DNA of 64,000 nucleotides, from the NCBI GenBank assembly GCA_963723965.1, contig CAVRSV010000007.1:558001-622000 (forward strand). The letters are read 5' to 3'. Shown piece after piece: positions 1 to 8,535 of the stretch. The translations under genes were made by a program, and so were the position numbers. This DNA comes from JARRKC01 sp963723965. GTDB taxonomy: Bacteria; Acidobacteriota; UBA6911; RPQK01; JAPXNP01. Position 1 is the first letter of the stretch, and each line of letters starts with the position of its first letter. The notes beneath the pieces were generated by a model, which was not told where the DNA came from, searched no databases, and saw only the letters and a program-made list of their open reading frames with translations.

Positions 1-2460
1 CGTCCCGAAGAGCGAACCCACGATCGGGATGTCGCCCAGCAGGGGTACCCGCTTCCTTCCCAGGTTGTGGGAATCACTGATCAGCCCGGCGATTCCGATC
101 GACTGTCCGTCGTGGACGACGAAGGAACTCTGAAGATAGTTCCGGTTGATGGTCGGTGTCAGGGCCGGGCCCGTCGCTGAACTGACCTCGAGCACGACGT
201 CCATGTTCACGATGCCGCTGGCGGAGATCCTGGGCACGAACAGGAGGGTGGTTCCCGTGGGACGGAACTGAATCGAGTTGACGAAGTTGGTCGTCCCCGA
301 CTGCAGCGGGTTGCCGAACGACGCAGACGTAACCGGGACCTCCGCGCCGATATTGATCGAGGCCGGAGTTCCGTCCAGGGCCAGGACGCGGGGCGCGTCG
401 ATGACCTCGACATCGGTCTTCTCGCGCAAGGCCGTAAGAATCGCCTGAATTTCCCGTTCACCGCCCACCATAGCCCGGCTGGTCGCGCTGAGGGTCCCGT
501 CGGTGATCGATCCGGTCGTGGCGGGAATGAACCCGTTATCGCCCGTCGCTCCCAGCCCCTGGGCCTGCAGGAAGGCTGAGACGCCGAAGGTCAGATCATT
601 GCGCAACTCGACGGAGTAGATCCGGGCCTCCACGAAACACTGCCGGGGCAGCGTATCGAGCTGTTTGACCGTCTCCAGAATGAACTTGATGTCGGCTTCC
701 GTCCCCTGAATGATCAACGAGTTGTTGAACTCGTTGACCACGATCTTGACGTTGCCCGCATAGATCGAGCGGATCTGCGACTGCGAGGATGAGGACAGGG
801 CCGGCCCCAGCTGTCGCATTCCAATGGAACCGCCACCACCCCCCAATCCGCCGCCGCCGTACCCGCCGTAGCCGCCGCCGTACCCACCACCGTAACTGCT
901 CCCGCCGTAGCCGCCATAGCCGCCACCGTAGCTGCCGCCGTAGCCGCCGCCAAGCTGATTGCCGTAGCCGCCCCCCTGGACGAACCCGGCGTCCCGGTAA
1001 GGCTGGCGGGACGAGCTCAAAGAATTGGCCCCCTGGGATCCCGCGCGCTCTCCCTGCTGGAGCTGGGAAGTCGCTTCGGCCGTGGCCGAGGACGGCAGCC
1101 CCGTCCCGTCCTGGTAGAGTTCCGCCAGAATCTGGGCGATCTGCACCGAGGTCCCATTTTCGACCTGATAGACGTAAGTCTTGATGTTACTCGTGGATGA
1201 AGGCGCGTCCAGCCGATCGATCCACTTCTCGACTTCCTTGAAGACGTCGGCCGACCGGGTCACGACGAGGATGCTGTTCAGACGCTCGATGGCGACGATG
1301 CGGACACCGGCCGCAGTGTCGCCGGGTGCAAAGATCTTGGCCAGGTCTTCGGCCACGTCTGCGGCCTTGTTGAACCGGATCGAGACCAGATCCACCTTGT
1401 TCAGCTCGAAATACCGTGTGTCGAGCAGGCCGACGAGCGTCAGGACCTGTTCGATGTTTTTCGGATAGTCCGTAATGATGAGCATGTTCGCCGGAGCAAA
1501 GTCGACCACGGTCGATCCGGGCGAGAGAAAAACCTGGGCCATCTTCAGCATGTCGTCCGACACGATGTAGTTGAGCGGAATGACGTAGGTCACGACCCCC
1601 TGCTCGGAAAGCGGTCCGGGAATCTGCACACGGACCACTTCGGGGCCCGACGACGACTCGCCCGCCGCCGTCTCCGGGGCCGCCGCAGCGGGCGGTGGGG
1701 GAGCGGGGGAAGGGGGAGGAGCTGCAGGCCCCGCCGATTCGTCGCCCGCTGCCGGAGGAGGCGGGGATTCGGGGGAAGGTGCAGGATTTTCCTGACTCTG
1801 GGTCCCCTGCGGAGCCGGTCCCGGCGGATTGCTCATCAGCACTCCATGGGGCACCGTCGGACCCTCGTTGATCGGGACGATGACGTAGTAGCCCTCCTGC
1901 TGGATGATGGCCAGACCGTTCAGCTTCAGCAGTTGCTCGAGGACACCGAACAGGCGGTCGCGCGGAATCTCGCGCATGCTGAAGATGTTCACGGTCCCCT
2001 GAACCTGGGGATCGATGACGTAAGAGTACCCCAGTTCCTGCATGATCGAGTTGATGACGAGCGTGATGTCGGCGTCCTGGTAATTGAGCTTCACTCCCGG
2101 CCCCGTCGGGCCGTTCGCGTGCTCCAATCGGGCCGTTTTCGGGCGCTTGGGCTGGTCGGCGGGGGCAGGAGTGTCGCCGGCCTCCTCCCCGGGGGTCACC
2201 GCCCCGGGCGTCTTGCCGGCGGCCTTCGCCGCCTCGATTTCACGCACCCGCTGCTGAAAGAGTTGACGCTGCTGCTCCGCCGTCGGCTCTCCGCTGGGCG
2301 AGGCGCCACGGGGAGCCGGCAGGGCACCGCCTCCCACCAATCCCGTTGCCGGAGTAGGAGTCGTCGCCGGCTCCTGGAAGAACACCATCGGAGACGAAGA
2401 CGCGGCGAAAACGCTCCCCGACATCAACAGGCTGCAGATCCATAGGCTTGTTCTGATCAT
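1..2460 (-). CDS. gspD: Type II secretion system secretin GspD (C-terminus cut by window edge)
   Basis: Outer-membrane secretin, the ring through which folded exoproteins leave the periplasm. The frame is open for 820 codons from the ATG at 2460 to base 1, so the C-terminus lies outside. Residues 1-20 look like a Sec signal peptide. Roughly 122-195 is the N0 domain, 286-350 N1, 556-600 N3, and from 660 on the secretin barrel, ending at the signature VPLLGDIPIVGSLFG. Two Pro/Ala-rich linkers (about 25-115 and 210-268) and a Gly/Tyr-rich stretch (about 500-545) make the periplasmic part unusually long. It lies 62 bases downstream of gspC and is the last visible gene of the gsp operon. Confidence 0.95.
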   Translation of the reverse strand, partial: MIRTSLWICSLLMSGSVFAASSSPMVFFQEPATTPTPATGLVGGGALPAPRGASPSGEPTAEQQRQLFQQRVREIEAAKAAGKTPGAVTPGEEAGDTPAPADQPKRPKTARLEHANGPTGPGVKLNYQDADITLVINSIMQELGYSYVIDPQVQGTVNIFSMREIPRDRLFGVLEQLLKLNGLAIIQQEGYYVIVPINEGPTVPHGVLMSNPPGPAPQGTQSQENPAPSPESPPPPAAGDESAGPAAPPPSPAPPPPAAAAPETAAGESSSGPEVVRVQIPGPLSEQGVVTYVIPLNYIVSDDMLKMAQVFLSPGSTVVDFAPANMLIITDYPKNIEQVLTLVGLLDTRYFELNKVDLVSIRFNKAADVAEDLAKIFAPGDTAAGVRIVAIERLNSILVVTRSADVFKEVEKWIDRLDAPSSTSNIKTYVYQVENGTSVQIAQILAELYQDGTGLPSSATAEATSQLQQGERAGSQGANSLSSSRQPYRDAGFVQGGGYGNQLGGGYGGSYGGGYGGYGGSSYGGGYGGGYGGYGGGGLGGGGGSIGMRQLGPALSSSSQSQIRSIYAGNVKIVVNEFNNSLIIQGTEADIKFILETVKQLDTLPRQCFVEARIYSVELRNDLTFGVSAFLQAQGLGATGDNGFIPATTGSITDGTLSATSRAMVGGEREIQAILTALREKTDVEVIDAPRVLALDGTPASINIGAEVPVTSASFGNPLQSGTTNFVNSIQFRPTGTTLLFVPRISASGIVNMDVVLEVSSATGPALTPTINRNYLQSSFVVHDGQSIGIAGLISDSHNLGRKRVPLLGDIPIVGSLFGT

Positions 2461-2522
2461 TCTTATTCGCTCACTCTCAGGCACCGGTGTGCGATTACGC
2501 CGTTGTCTCCCCATCCGGCAGG

Positions 2523-3353
2523 TCATTGAGGGTTCGGAGTTGCCTGTGCGCTCGAGCCGGGAATGCCCACGACTCCACTGGCCGGCGGAGGCGACGCGTT
2601 CCGCCCGAAGAAGCGGCCGGCGCCCGACGATGCCCGCCGGTTACCCAGGTTGGTCCGAGGGACGGCTCCCGGCCGGGCTCCCTGGCTCGCAGCCCCGGCC
2701 TGGGTCAGCCCCGGCCGGTCTCCCTGTTCTCCGGAGGACTGATCGGGCGAAGTCGTCTCCACCGCCGCATACTGGCTGCCGATCCGAACGATGTTGACCG
2801 ACGCGACCTTCTTGGCGACCCGATTCGCGGGCGGGCGTCCCGAGTCATCGGATCCGAACATGTCGATCACGGTCGTCTCGTCGTTCCACTTGAGCGTGAC
2901 GGTGGTATCCGAGATTTCGGAGACGGACCAGCCCTGAAGAAAGTCCCCGATGGCGTAGGAGTTCGAGTTGCCCTTCGCCTTCGGCGTGTCGTAGGTCGTG
3001 ACCAGGGCCCTCTTCACCCCTGCGGATTCCGACACGCCCACCATCACGGGCTCCTTCGGAAACTTGGGTGCTTCCGGAGCGGCGGAGTCCGCCGATTCCA
3101 CCGCAGCCGGTCGCCGATCCGGACTGAAGAGATCCTTCTCGCCGATGACGAAGAAGTCGTGAGTCGGCGATTCCGGGGCCACTTCAGGGCCCGTCGCCAC
3201 CTCGACGTTCCCGGCCTGGGTCTTGGCCTGATCGAGGATTCGCGCCAGGTTCTGCTCCTGTTCGTACTCCTGCCAGTTCGTCACAAGCTCATAGGCCGAG
3301 ACTCCGACCAGCAGCACCAACAGAAGATTCAGCAATAGGATTCTTCTCGCCAT
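2523..3353 (-). CDS. gspC: Type II secretion inner-membrane protein GspC
   Basis: A 276-aa bitopic inner-membrane protein that would link the assembly platform to the secretin. One N-terminal membrane segment (about residues 4-22) is followed by a periplasmic region with a homology-region (HR)-like beta domain around 70-185; FFVIGEKDLFSPDRRP and YAIGDFLQGWSV are typical of GspC HR and PilP-like domains. No PDZ domain is visible; the last 80 residues are Gly/Pro/Ala-rich and probably disordered. Its place between gspM and gspD supports the call more than sequence similarity does. The ATG at 3353 lies 9 bases after the gspM stop. Confidence 0.8.
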   Translation of the reverse strand: MARRILLLNLLLVLLVGVSAYELVTNWQEYEQEQNLARILDQAKTQAGNVEVATGPEVAPESPTHDFFVIGEKDLFSPDRRPAAVESADSAAPEAPKFPKEPVMVGVSESAGVKRALVTTYDTPKAKGNSNSYAIGDFLQGWSVSEISDTTVTLKWNDETTVIDMFGSDDSGRPPANRVAKKVASVNIVRIGSQYAAVETTSPDQSSGEQGDRPGLTQAGAASQGARPGAVPRTNLGNRRASSGAGRFFGRNASPPPASGVVGIPGSSAQATPNPQ

Positions 3354-3362
3354 GATTCTCTC

Positions 3363-3926
3363 TCAGCTGGCCTTGGCCAGCCGGATAAAGCCCGACACGC
3401 TCATCCGCGGCTGCAGCCGGACGTCCTTTCCCACCTGGAAGCCGTTGACGAAGAAATCCTCCACGGTCAGATACTTCGGGTGCACCGAGAGGGCGTGCAT
3501 GAAGGCCGCGAGCTCTGCCATTCCTCCCTGCAGCGTGAGCTGCACGGTCACCCTGGCGTACTCTTCTCCCTGCTTTCGTTCCTGCAGCGGCGTGCTCCGG
3601 GTGATGCCGACCCCATTCTGTTCGGCCAGGCCGCGCACCAGACTCTCCAGCTGCACCTGGGCGTCGGCGGGGTCGCTGCTGTCCAGCAGCCCGGCACGCA
3701 GGCGCTGAAGTTCCTGGTCCAGATAATCGGCTTCTCCCCGGTAGGCCGCCTCGCTTCCGATGGCCCGTACGCGTTGATCCAGGACCCGCTGCTTCTGCGC
3801 CAATTCGTCGGGCGCCGTCGACATGGCATCGTACAGTGGGAGTGCGACGTACATGGCGAACAGGATCACGGCAACCGCCGCACCTCCGATGATCAGGACC
3901 TTGCGGTCTCGCTTGGAAATCTTCAT
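3363..3926 (-). CDS. gspM: Type II secretion platform protein GspM (PilO-like)
   Basis: A 187-aa protein with a basic cytoplasmic start (MKISKRDRKV), one membrane helix at about 11-30, a coiled-coil stretch around 35-75 and a C-terminal ferredoxin-like periplasmic domain (about 95-180). This is the PilO/GspM architecture. GspM pairs with GspL in the inner membrane to position the GspE ATPase. It starts directly after the gspL stop with no gap, consistent with translational coupling. Function follows from architecture and operon position. Confidence 0.82.
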   Translation of the reverse strand: MKISKRDRKVLIIGGAAVAVILFAMYVALPLYDAMSTAPDELAQKQRVLDQRVRAIGSEAAYRGEADYLDQELQRLRAGLLDSSDPADAQVQLESLVRGLAEQNGVGITRSTPLQERKQGEEYARVTVQLTLQGGMAELAAFMHALSVHPKYLTVEDFFVNGFQVGKDVRLQPRMSVSGFIRLAKAS

Positions 3927-5318
3927 CTACTTGACCTTGGCCTCAAAGTTGAAGCGCTCCATATTCGCTCTTCTCGGATCTTTGGTGATCCAGTTCGTCT
4001 TCACGCTCTCCAGAAAGGGCGACTCGGCGATGACCGGAAGTAGCGACGAGGCCTGATTCGCGTACCCCTGCATGGTCAATTGTTCACCCTGGATCTGCAG
4101 ACTCGTCAGATAGGCGTCATCCGGAATCCGCACGGTGAGGTCCTTGAGCACGGCCAAGGTCTTCTGCCGGCCGTTCAGCAGTTTCTGCAGCGTCAGCACT
4201 TCTGCCTTCTTTGCCTCCACTGCTTCGCGCAGGGCAAAGACCTGGTTGACCTCCCCCTGCAGCCCCTGGACCTGCGAGTCGACCTGGGCCGCCAGAGCCG
4301 ACTGCTGGAAATAGCTGCGGGTCCCGAGACCCGCCACCAGCACCAGCAACGCGACCGCCAGCACGTAAGTCGGGATCAGGCTGGCCCGGGTGTTCACGAT
4401 CCGGCGCTCGGTCGGGATCAGGTTGTACCGTCCCCCCTTGCGCAGCAAACCGCTTGCGGCCAGTCCCACTGCCGGCACCAGAATCCCGAGGGTCTCCTTG
4501 TCGACACCTTTGTGCTTCAAACCAAGGCGCGTCGTCAAAAGTTCCGCATCGGCGACCTTTTCCTTGAAGGGACCCAGCAGTTCCGCACTCATCTCGCCCG
4601 TCAGGTAGAGTTTGTTGAACGACTGGAATTCCTCGGAGCGGGGATTCAACTCCTCGGCGACCTGCTCGAGAATGGCCTCCGCCGAGGGCTCCCCCGCCGG
4701 GATCTCGAGGATATCCGAACAGATCTGCTGGTTTCGCGAGCAGGCCAGGAGTTCCACGCGCCCGGAATCGAGGCGAAGGACCAACACCCCGGCGTTTCTC
4801 GGGAGACCGTCCTCGTGCGCGGCCAGAACTCCCCGCAGGCCCATGCTCGAAAAGCTGATAGAAGCCGGATAGAGTTCCATCTCCTTGAAGAGGTCGAGCA
4901 ATTCGTCGATGACGTCGCGGCGCACCATGACGATCTGCAGGACGATCCGCTTGGTTTCCTCGTCCCTCGTCAATACCCGGAAGTCGTACGCGGAGGTCAC
5001 GTCCTCCAGTGGCTCCAGCTTCTCGACCTGCGCCCGGACGACACCGTCGAGATTCTCCTCGACCTCGATCGGGAAGTCGACCTCACGGATGACCACCCAG
5101 TCGCGGGGAACCCCGACGACGATGTTCTCCGCATTGAAGCCGTTCGCATTGCGGAACTGCTGGACCCGGGCCAGCAGGTCGGGCCGGGGCAATTCGCGGA
5201 ACCGGTCCAGGATGAGCCAGGACTTCAGCTGGTAGTCCTGAAACCCCTTCTCGACCGACGCCATGATCAGACGGTCGGCCTGGACCTCAATGCCTAATGC
5301 CGAATCGAGATTGAACAT
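3927..5318 (-). CDS. gspL: Type II secretion platform protein GspL (PilM-PilN-like fusion)
   Basis: A 463-aa protein. Residues 1 to about 290 form an actin-like PilM-type cytoplasmic domain (it opens MFNLDSALGIEVQADRLIMA) that binds GspE. A membrane helix at about 315-335 follows (TYVLAVALLVLVAGL), then a coiled coil and a PilN-like periplasmic domain. Combining PilM and PilN in one chain is what defines GspL. The gene abuts gspM at 3926/3927 and follows gspK by 19 bases. Confidence 0.88.
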   Translation of the reverse strand: MFNLDSALGIEVQADRLIMASVEKGFQDYQLKSWLILDRFRELPRPDLLARVQQFRNANGFNAENIVVGVPRDWVVIREVDFPIEVEENLDGVVRAQVEKLEPLEDVTSAYDFRVLTRDEETKRIVLQIVMVRRDVIDELLDLFKEMELYPASISFSSMGLRGVLAAHEDGLPRNAGVLVLRLDSGRVELLACSRNQQICSDILEIPAGEPSAEAILEQVAEELNPRSEEFQSFNKLYLTGEMSAELLGPFKEKVADAELLTTRLGLKHKGVDKETLGILVPAVGLAASGLLRKGGRYNLIPTERRIVNTRASLIPTYVLAVALLVLVAGLGTRSYFQQSALAAQVDSQVQGLQGEVNQVFALREAVEAKKAEVLTLQKLLNGRQKTLAVLKDLTVRIPDDAYLTSLQIQGEQLTMQGYANQASSLLPVIAESPFLESVKTNWITKDPRRANMERFNFEAKVK

Positions 5319-5337
5319 CGCCTAAATCCTAAAGATC

Positions 5338-6384
5338 CTACAACTCCGTATTGGACTCGTTCCAGTACAGCACCTCGTACCCCTTCGGGCCGCGGCCGTC
5401 CACACGCAACACCGCCTGGATATGATTGACCACCTTGGAACCGTTCACGTGTCCGATGCTGTTAACCGTGTAAGTCATCGTCGGCATGACGGACAGATAA
5501 CCCAATGCCTCTCCGCTGATTCCCGGAATCCGCTCAGCGATCTGACTGGGATCGGTCAGAGGTTGCTCGGATCGGATCTGAGCGATCATCAGCGCGACAT
5601 CATAGTTGAGACCGGGGATGGCAGCCAGGACCGGGATCGGCGCTGAATTGACGTTGATCTGCCTGGCGTTGGAGAAGGTGGTCAGATATTTCTGCAGGCC
5701 GTACAGTTCGATGGGCTCCCCGTTTTCAGACCTGGTCTTGATCCCATAGTAGATCTCCGGCGTCACCCCCCGGATCAGGAGGAGTTCTTCCGGGACATCC
5801 ATGGGACTGTTCTTGGCAGGGTAAGGATTTTTGAGCGCCAGGTAGTAGTCCGATTCTGCCCCGAAATCGTGCACCAACTCGTCCGGATCGATCCAGTCCT
5901 GGATCGAGTCGGTGATCACATCCGCCTCCGGTCCCGGTACGCCGATCATCAAAAGAAGATTGAATATCAGATTGGGCGGCGCCCCGTTGACGTTGATCTT
6001 ACCAGACTCGTCGCCGACGGCGACGTCGGCTCCCCCACCGGCAAGGTGCAGCGAGACCGAACCCCGCAACACATCGGGAATGACCTGGGTGCCAGGGGCC
6101 TGGGCCTGCTGCTGGGACTGATAGAAGGCGCTCTGAGTCTCGAGGATTCGATAGATCGCGTATTCGATCCCGGCCCGAGCCATGTAGTACGACTGCTTTT
6201 GCTGCACCACGTTGCGGGCCGCATCGACTTCGGTGCGGATCGAGGCCGCGAAGGAGAGAGCGATCAGGCTCAGGGCCAGCAGTACCCACAGCACGACGAT
6301 CAGGATCGCTCCTCGTTCCCGCTCCACCACACCTTCTGTAGATGCCGGGGCAACCTGAAAGTCTGAAAGTCTCGCTTCGTTCAT
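5338..6384 (-). CDS. gspK: Type II secretion minor pseudopilin GspK
   Basis: A 348-aa minor pseudopilin, thought to cap the pseudopilus tip with GspI and GspJ. The prepilin cleavage site is at about residue 25 (ERGAILIVVLWVLLALSL); the position that is Glu5 in other pseudopilins is not Glu, as is normal for GspK. The large C-terminal globular domain contains helix-hairpin-helix-like repeats (for example GKINVNGAPPNLIF and ARQINVNSAPIPVLAAIPGL), a hallmark of GspK. The 24-residue leader before the cleavage site is long; a later start is possible. Confidence 0.92.
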   Translation of the reverse strand: MNEARLSDFQVAPASTEGVVERERGAILIVVLWVLLALSLIALSFAASIRTEVDAARNVVQQKQSYYMARAGIEYAIYRILETQSAFYQSQQQAQAPGTQVIPDVLRGSVSLHLAGGGADVAVGDESGKINVNGAPPNLIFNLLLMIGVPGPEADVITDSIQDWIDPDELVHDFGAESDYYLALKNPYPAKNSPMDVPEELLLIRGVTPEIYYGIKTRSENGEPIELYGLQKYLTTFSNARQINVNSAPIPVLAAIPGLNYDVALMIAQIRSEQPLTDPSQIAERIPGISGEALGYLSVMPTMTYTVNSIGHVNGSKVVNHIQAVLRVDGRGPKGYEVLYWNESNTEL

Positions 6385-6390
6385 CCTGCC

Positions 6391-7125
6391 TCATTGGCCG
6401 AAAAGGCCGTGAGCCTGCCGGATCTGGCCGGCCAGGGTGCCGGCGGCCGCACTCGCGTTGACGGGCACGAGGACGTAGTTCGTGTCGAAGTCGATCCGGA
6501 TGGCCTCAGGAATCCCGCCCATTTCGTCGCTCCTCCAGGCCGGAAACCAGCCATAGCTCGAGGAGGCGGGATCGAAGCCGTAGTACCGAAACGACAGGGT
6601 TCGCAACTTCTCGACCAGGGGAAGCGGCTTGCCGTGGGGAGCCGTAATCATCAGGTCGAAGCTCTCCTGCCCCGTGTACCTCGATTCCATCGAACCGAGG
6701 TAATAGTCGCCGTACTCGTTCTGGGCAAGACCGTATCGGACGACCGTGAGGCCGGGATTCTGGATCATGACGAGCGGAGCGACGGTTACGAAAGTCACGA
6801 AATCGGGCTCGCCGTCGAACAGCGGCGTCTGTCCCGCCTGCATCTGGGTGATGGGATCGGCCAGCTGCTGGCTGGGATCGGACGCCATCACGAAAGCACC
6901 CCTCGGCCGGACGGGGAAAAGCGAACCGATCTGCCGCTTGATCTGATCGAACAGGGCCCGCTTGGTCGCTTCCTGGTCGATCCGGATCTGGCTCCGATCA
7001 TAGGCATCGACTGCCATGCGCAGAGAGGCGAAGACGATTCCCGCCAGCAGGGCGAGAATGGTGAAGGAAATGATCAGCTCGATCAGCGTGAAGCCTCGCT
7101 CGGAGCGCTGCCGTACGTCCATCAT
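6391..7125 (-). CDS. gspJ: Type II secretion minor pseudopilin GspJ
   Basis: A minor pseudopilin of 244 aa when started at the ATG at 7125, whose ATGA overlaps the gspI stop codon. A frame extension to 7212 exists but would add a Pro/Arg-rich tail lying inside gspI, so I rejected it. The prepilin motif RGFTLIELIISFTILALLAGI sits 9-10 residues in, with Glu5 present, and is followed by a beta-rich C-terminal domain. It would be processed by a GspO/PilD peptidase, which is not encoded in this window. Confidence 0.9.
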   Translation of the reverse strand: MMDVRQRSERGFTLIELIISFTILALLAGIVFASLRMAVDAYDRSQIRIDQEATKRALFDQIKRQIGSLFPVRPRGAFVMASDPSQQLADPITQMQAGQTPLFDGEPDFVTFVTVAPLVMIQNPGLTVVRYGLAQNEYGDYYLGSMESRYTGQESFDLMITAPHGKPLPLVEKLRTLSFRYYGFDPASSSYGWFPAWRSDEMGGIPEAIRIDFDTNYVLVPVNASAAAGTLAGQIRQAHGLFGQ

Positions 7126-7586
7126 CGGCGGCCTCCGAACAGGCGCTGCAGGGGGTTTCCCGGTCCCACCGGCCCGCCCGGCTCGGGTTGCAGTGACACG
7201 GCCTTCAGGCACACGGCCCGGTAGTGTTTGCCGAACCGATCATGCTTGAACTGGATATCCACAACCACGCTCAGCAAATCGATCTTGTTCTCCGTTATGT
7301 CGATCGACAGGCCCTGATCTTCGGGAGGCGTCCAGTACTGCACGCTGGCCGAATAGCTGAAATCTTCATCCAGGTCCCCCGAGAGCTCCGTCGGGCCCGT
7401 GATGGACTGATCGCTCAGGATCTCGTTCATGACATTCTCGGCATGATTCATGGCCCGGTGGGCCATATCGATGCGCTCGATGTTCCTGAGTCCCCCGCTG
7501 AAGACCTGCATGGCCACGCCGACACCGATCCCCAGCAGCGCCGTCGCAACCACCACTTCGAGGAGGGTGAATCCACGCCGGTTCAT
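7122..7586 (-). CDS. gspI: Type II secretion minor pseudopilin GspI
   Basis: A 154-aa minor pseudopilin with a very short leader (MNRRG) and the type III signal RGFTLLEVVVATALLGIGV at its start. The size, the GGLRNIERIDMAHRAMNHAE helix region and the position between gspH and gspJ fit GspI, which starts assembly of the tip complex with GspJ and GspK. It overlaps gspH by 4 bases at its start and gspJ by 4 at its end, so the three minor pseudopilin genes are translationally coupled. Confidence 0.9.
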   Translation of the reverse strand: MNRRGFTLLEVVVATALLGIGVGVAMQVFSGGLRNIERIDMAHRAMNHAENVMNEILSDQSITGPTELSGDLDEDFSYSASVQYWTPPEDQGLSIDITENKIDLLSVVVDIQFKHDRFGKHYRAVCLKAVSLQPEPGGPVGPGNPLQRLFGGRR

Positions 7587-8062
7587 CGTGCCTCCACGGG
7601 TTGCCGAACCAGGCGCCCGAAACCGGTAATGGGACTGACCTCGATCTGCAGCTTCCTGCCGCGCTGACTCTCCAGCACGATCCGTCCCCCCGAACTCCGT
7701 CCGTTCGTGTAGAAACTGATCACCCGGGGCAATTGCTCGGGATCGGCGAAGGAGATGCCCTCCGGCAATGCGACGCGCCGCAGCGGTCTCTCGAACTCAT
7801 CCGTGAGGACGTACTCGAACGGGGAGTCCGGTGTTTCCGGCGCGGAGAGGATGACGCGGCGAACTTTCTGCTCCGAGACAGCCGCCGAGCGAGCCCCACG
7901 CATGTTCGTGATCAGATCGCGGGTCGCAGTCTCGAGCCGGACACTTCCCAGGCCGGCGATGAAACTGGGTGCGACCACAAGAGCAGCCGCCCCCATGAGC
8001 ACCAGCACGACAATGATCTCGAGCAGGGAAAAGCCCGCGATCCCTCTACCAGGACGTGACAT
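7583..8062 (-). CDS. gspH: Type II secretion minor pseudopilin GspH
   Basis: A minor pseudopilin of 159 aa using the ATG at 8062 (MSRPGRGIAGFSLLEIIVVL). A longer frame to 8158 exists, but the extra 32 residues lie inside gspG and push the prepilin motif far from the N-terminus. The G^FSLLE cleavage site with Glu5 and a hydrophobic helix are followed by a small beta domain. It overlaps the 3' end of gspG by 17 bases. Confidence 0.88.
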   Translation of the reverse strand: MSRPGRGIAGFSLLEIIVVLVLMGAAALVVAPSFIAGLGSVRLETATRDLITNMRGARSAAVSEQKVRRVILSAPETPDSPFEYVLTDEFERPLRRVALPEGISFADPEQLPRVISFYTNGRSSGGRIVLESQRGRKLQIEVSPITGFGRLVRQPVEAR

Positions 8063-8486
8063 CAGCGTTATCGCCTTCTCCCCCTTCGATTCCGTCGGCT
8101 CCCAGACAGTAGAGGTCGAAATCCCCGTGCATCCCAGGAGCCCGGTACTGGTATTCATGCCCCCACGGATCCTTGGGCAGGGAACTCTTGGTCAGATAAG
8201 GCCCGGACCAGTTGTCGAGACCGGGATTCTCCAGCAGGGCATTGAGGCCCTCGGCGGTGGTCGGATACCGTCCGACGTCGAACCGGAACAACCCCAGCGC
8301 ACCTTCCAGGTCCGCGATCTGGACCTTGGCGATGTTGGTCTTGCCCTTGCTCAGCTGGTCGATGACCTTGGGACCCACAATGGTTGCCAGCAGTCCCAGG
8401 ATGACCAGGACGACGATGAGCTCGATTAGAGAGAAGCCTCGCTGGCGGTAGATCTGCGGTTTCGGTGTGAGTTCCTTCATTCTCAT
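8046..8486 (-). CDS. gspG: Type II secretion major pseudopilin GspG
   Basis: A 146-aa major pseudopilin forming the pseudopilus shaft. After a 16-residue leader comes RGFSLIELIVVLVILGLLAT, then the conserved GspG core (RYPTTAEGLNALLENPG, PYLTKSSLPKDPWGHEYQYR) and the calcium-binding C-terminal loop (DLYCLGADGIEGGEGDNADV). Length and motifs match the family closely, making this one of the safest calls in the operon. It lies 49 bases downstream of gspF. Confidence 0.97.
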   Translation of the reverse strand: MRMKELTPKPQIYRQRGFSLIELIVVLVILGLLATIVGPKVIDQLSKGKTNIAKVQIADLEGALGLFRFDVGRYPTTAEGLNALLENPGLDNWSGPYLTKSSLPKDPWGHEYQYRAPGMHGDFDLYCLGADGIEGGEGDNADVTSW

Positions 8487-8535
8487 GCTGACATCCTCTC
8501 ATGCCTCGTCACGGAGGCGGGAATCCCCCATGTCC

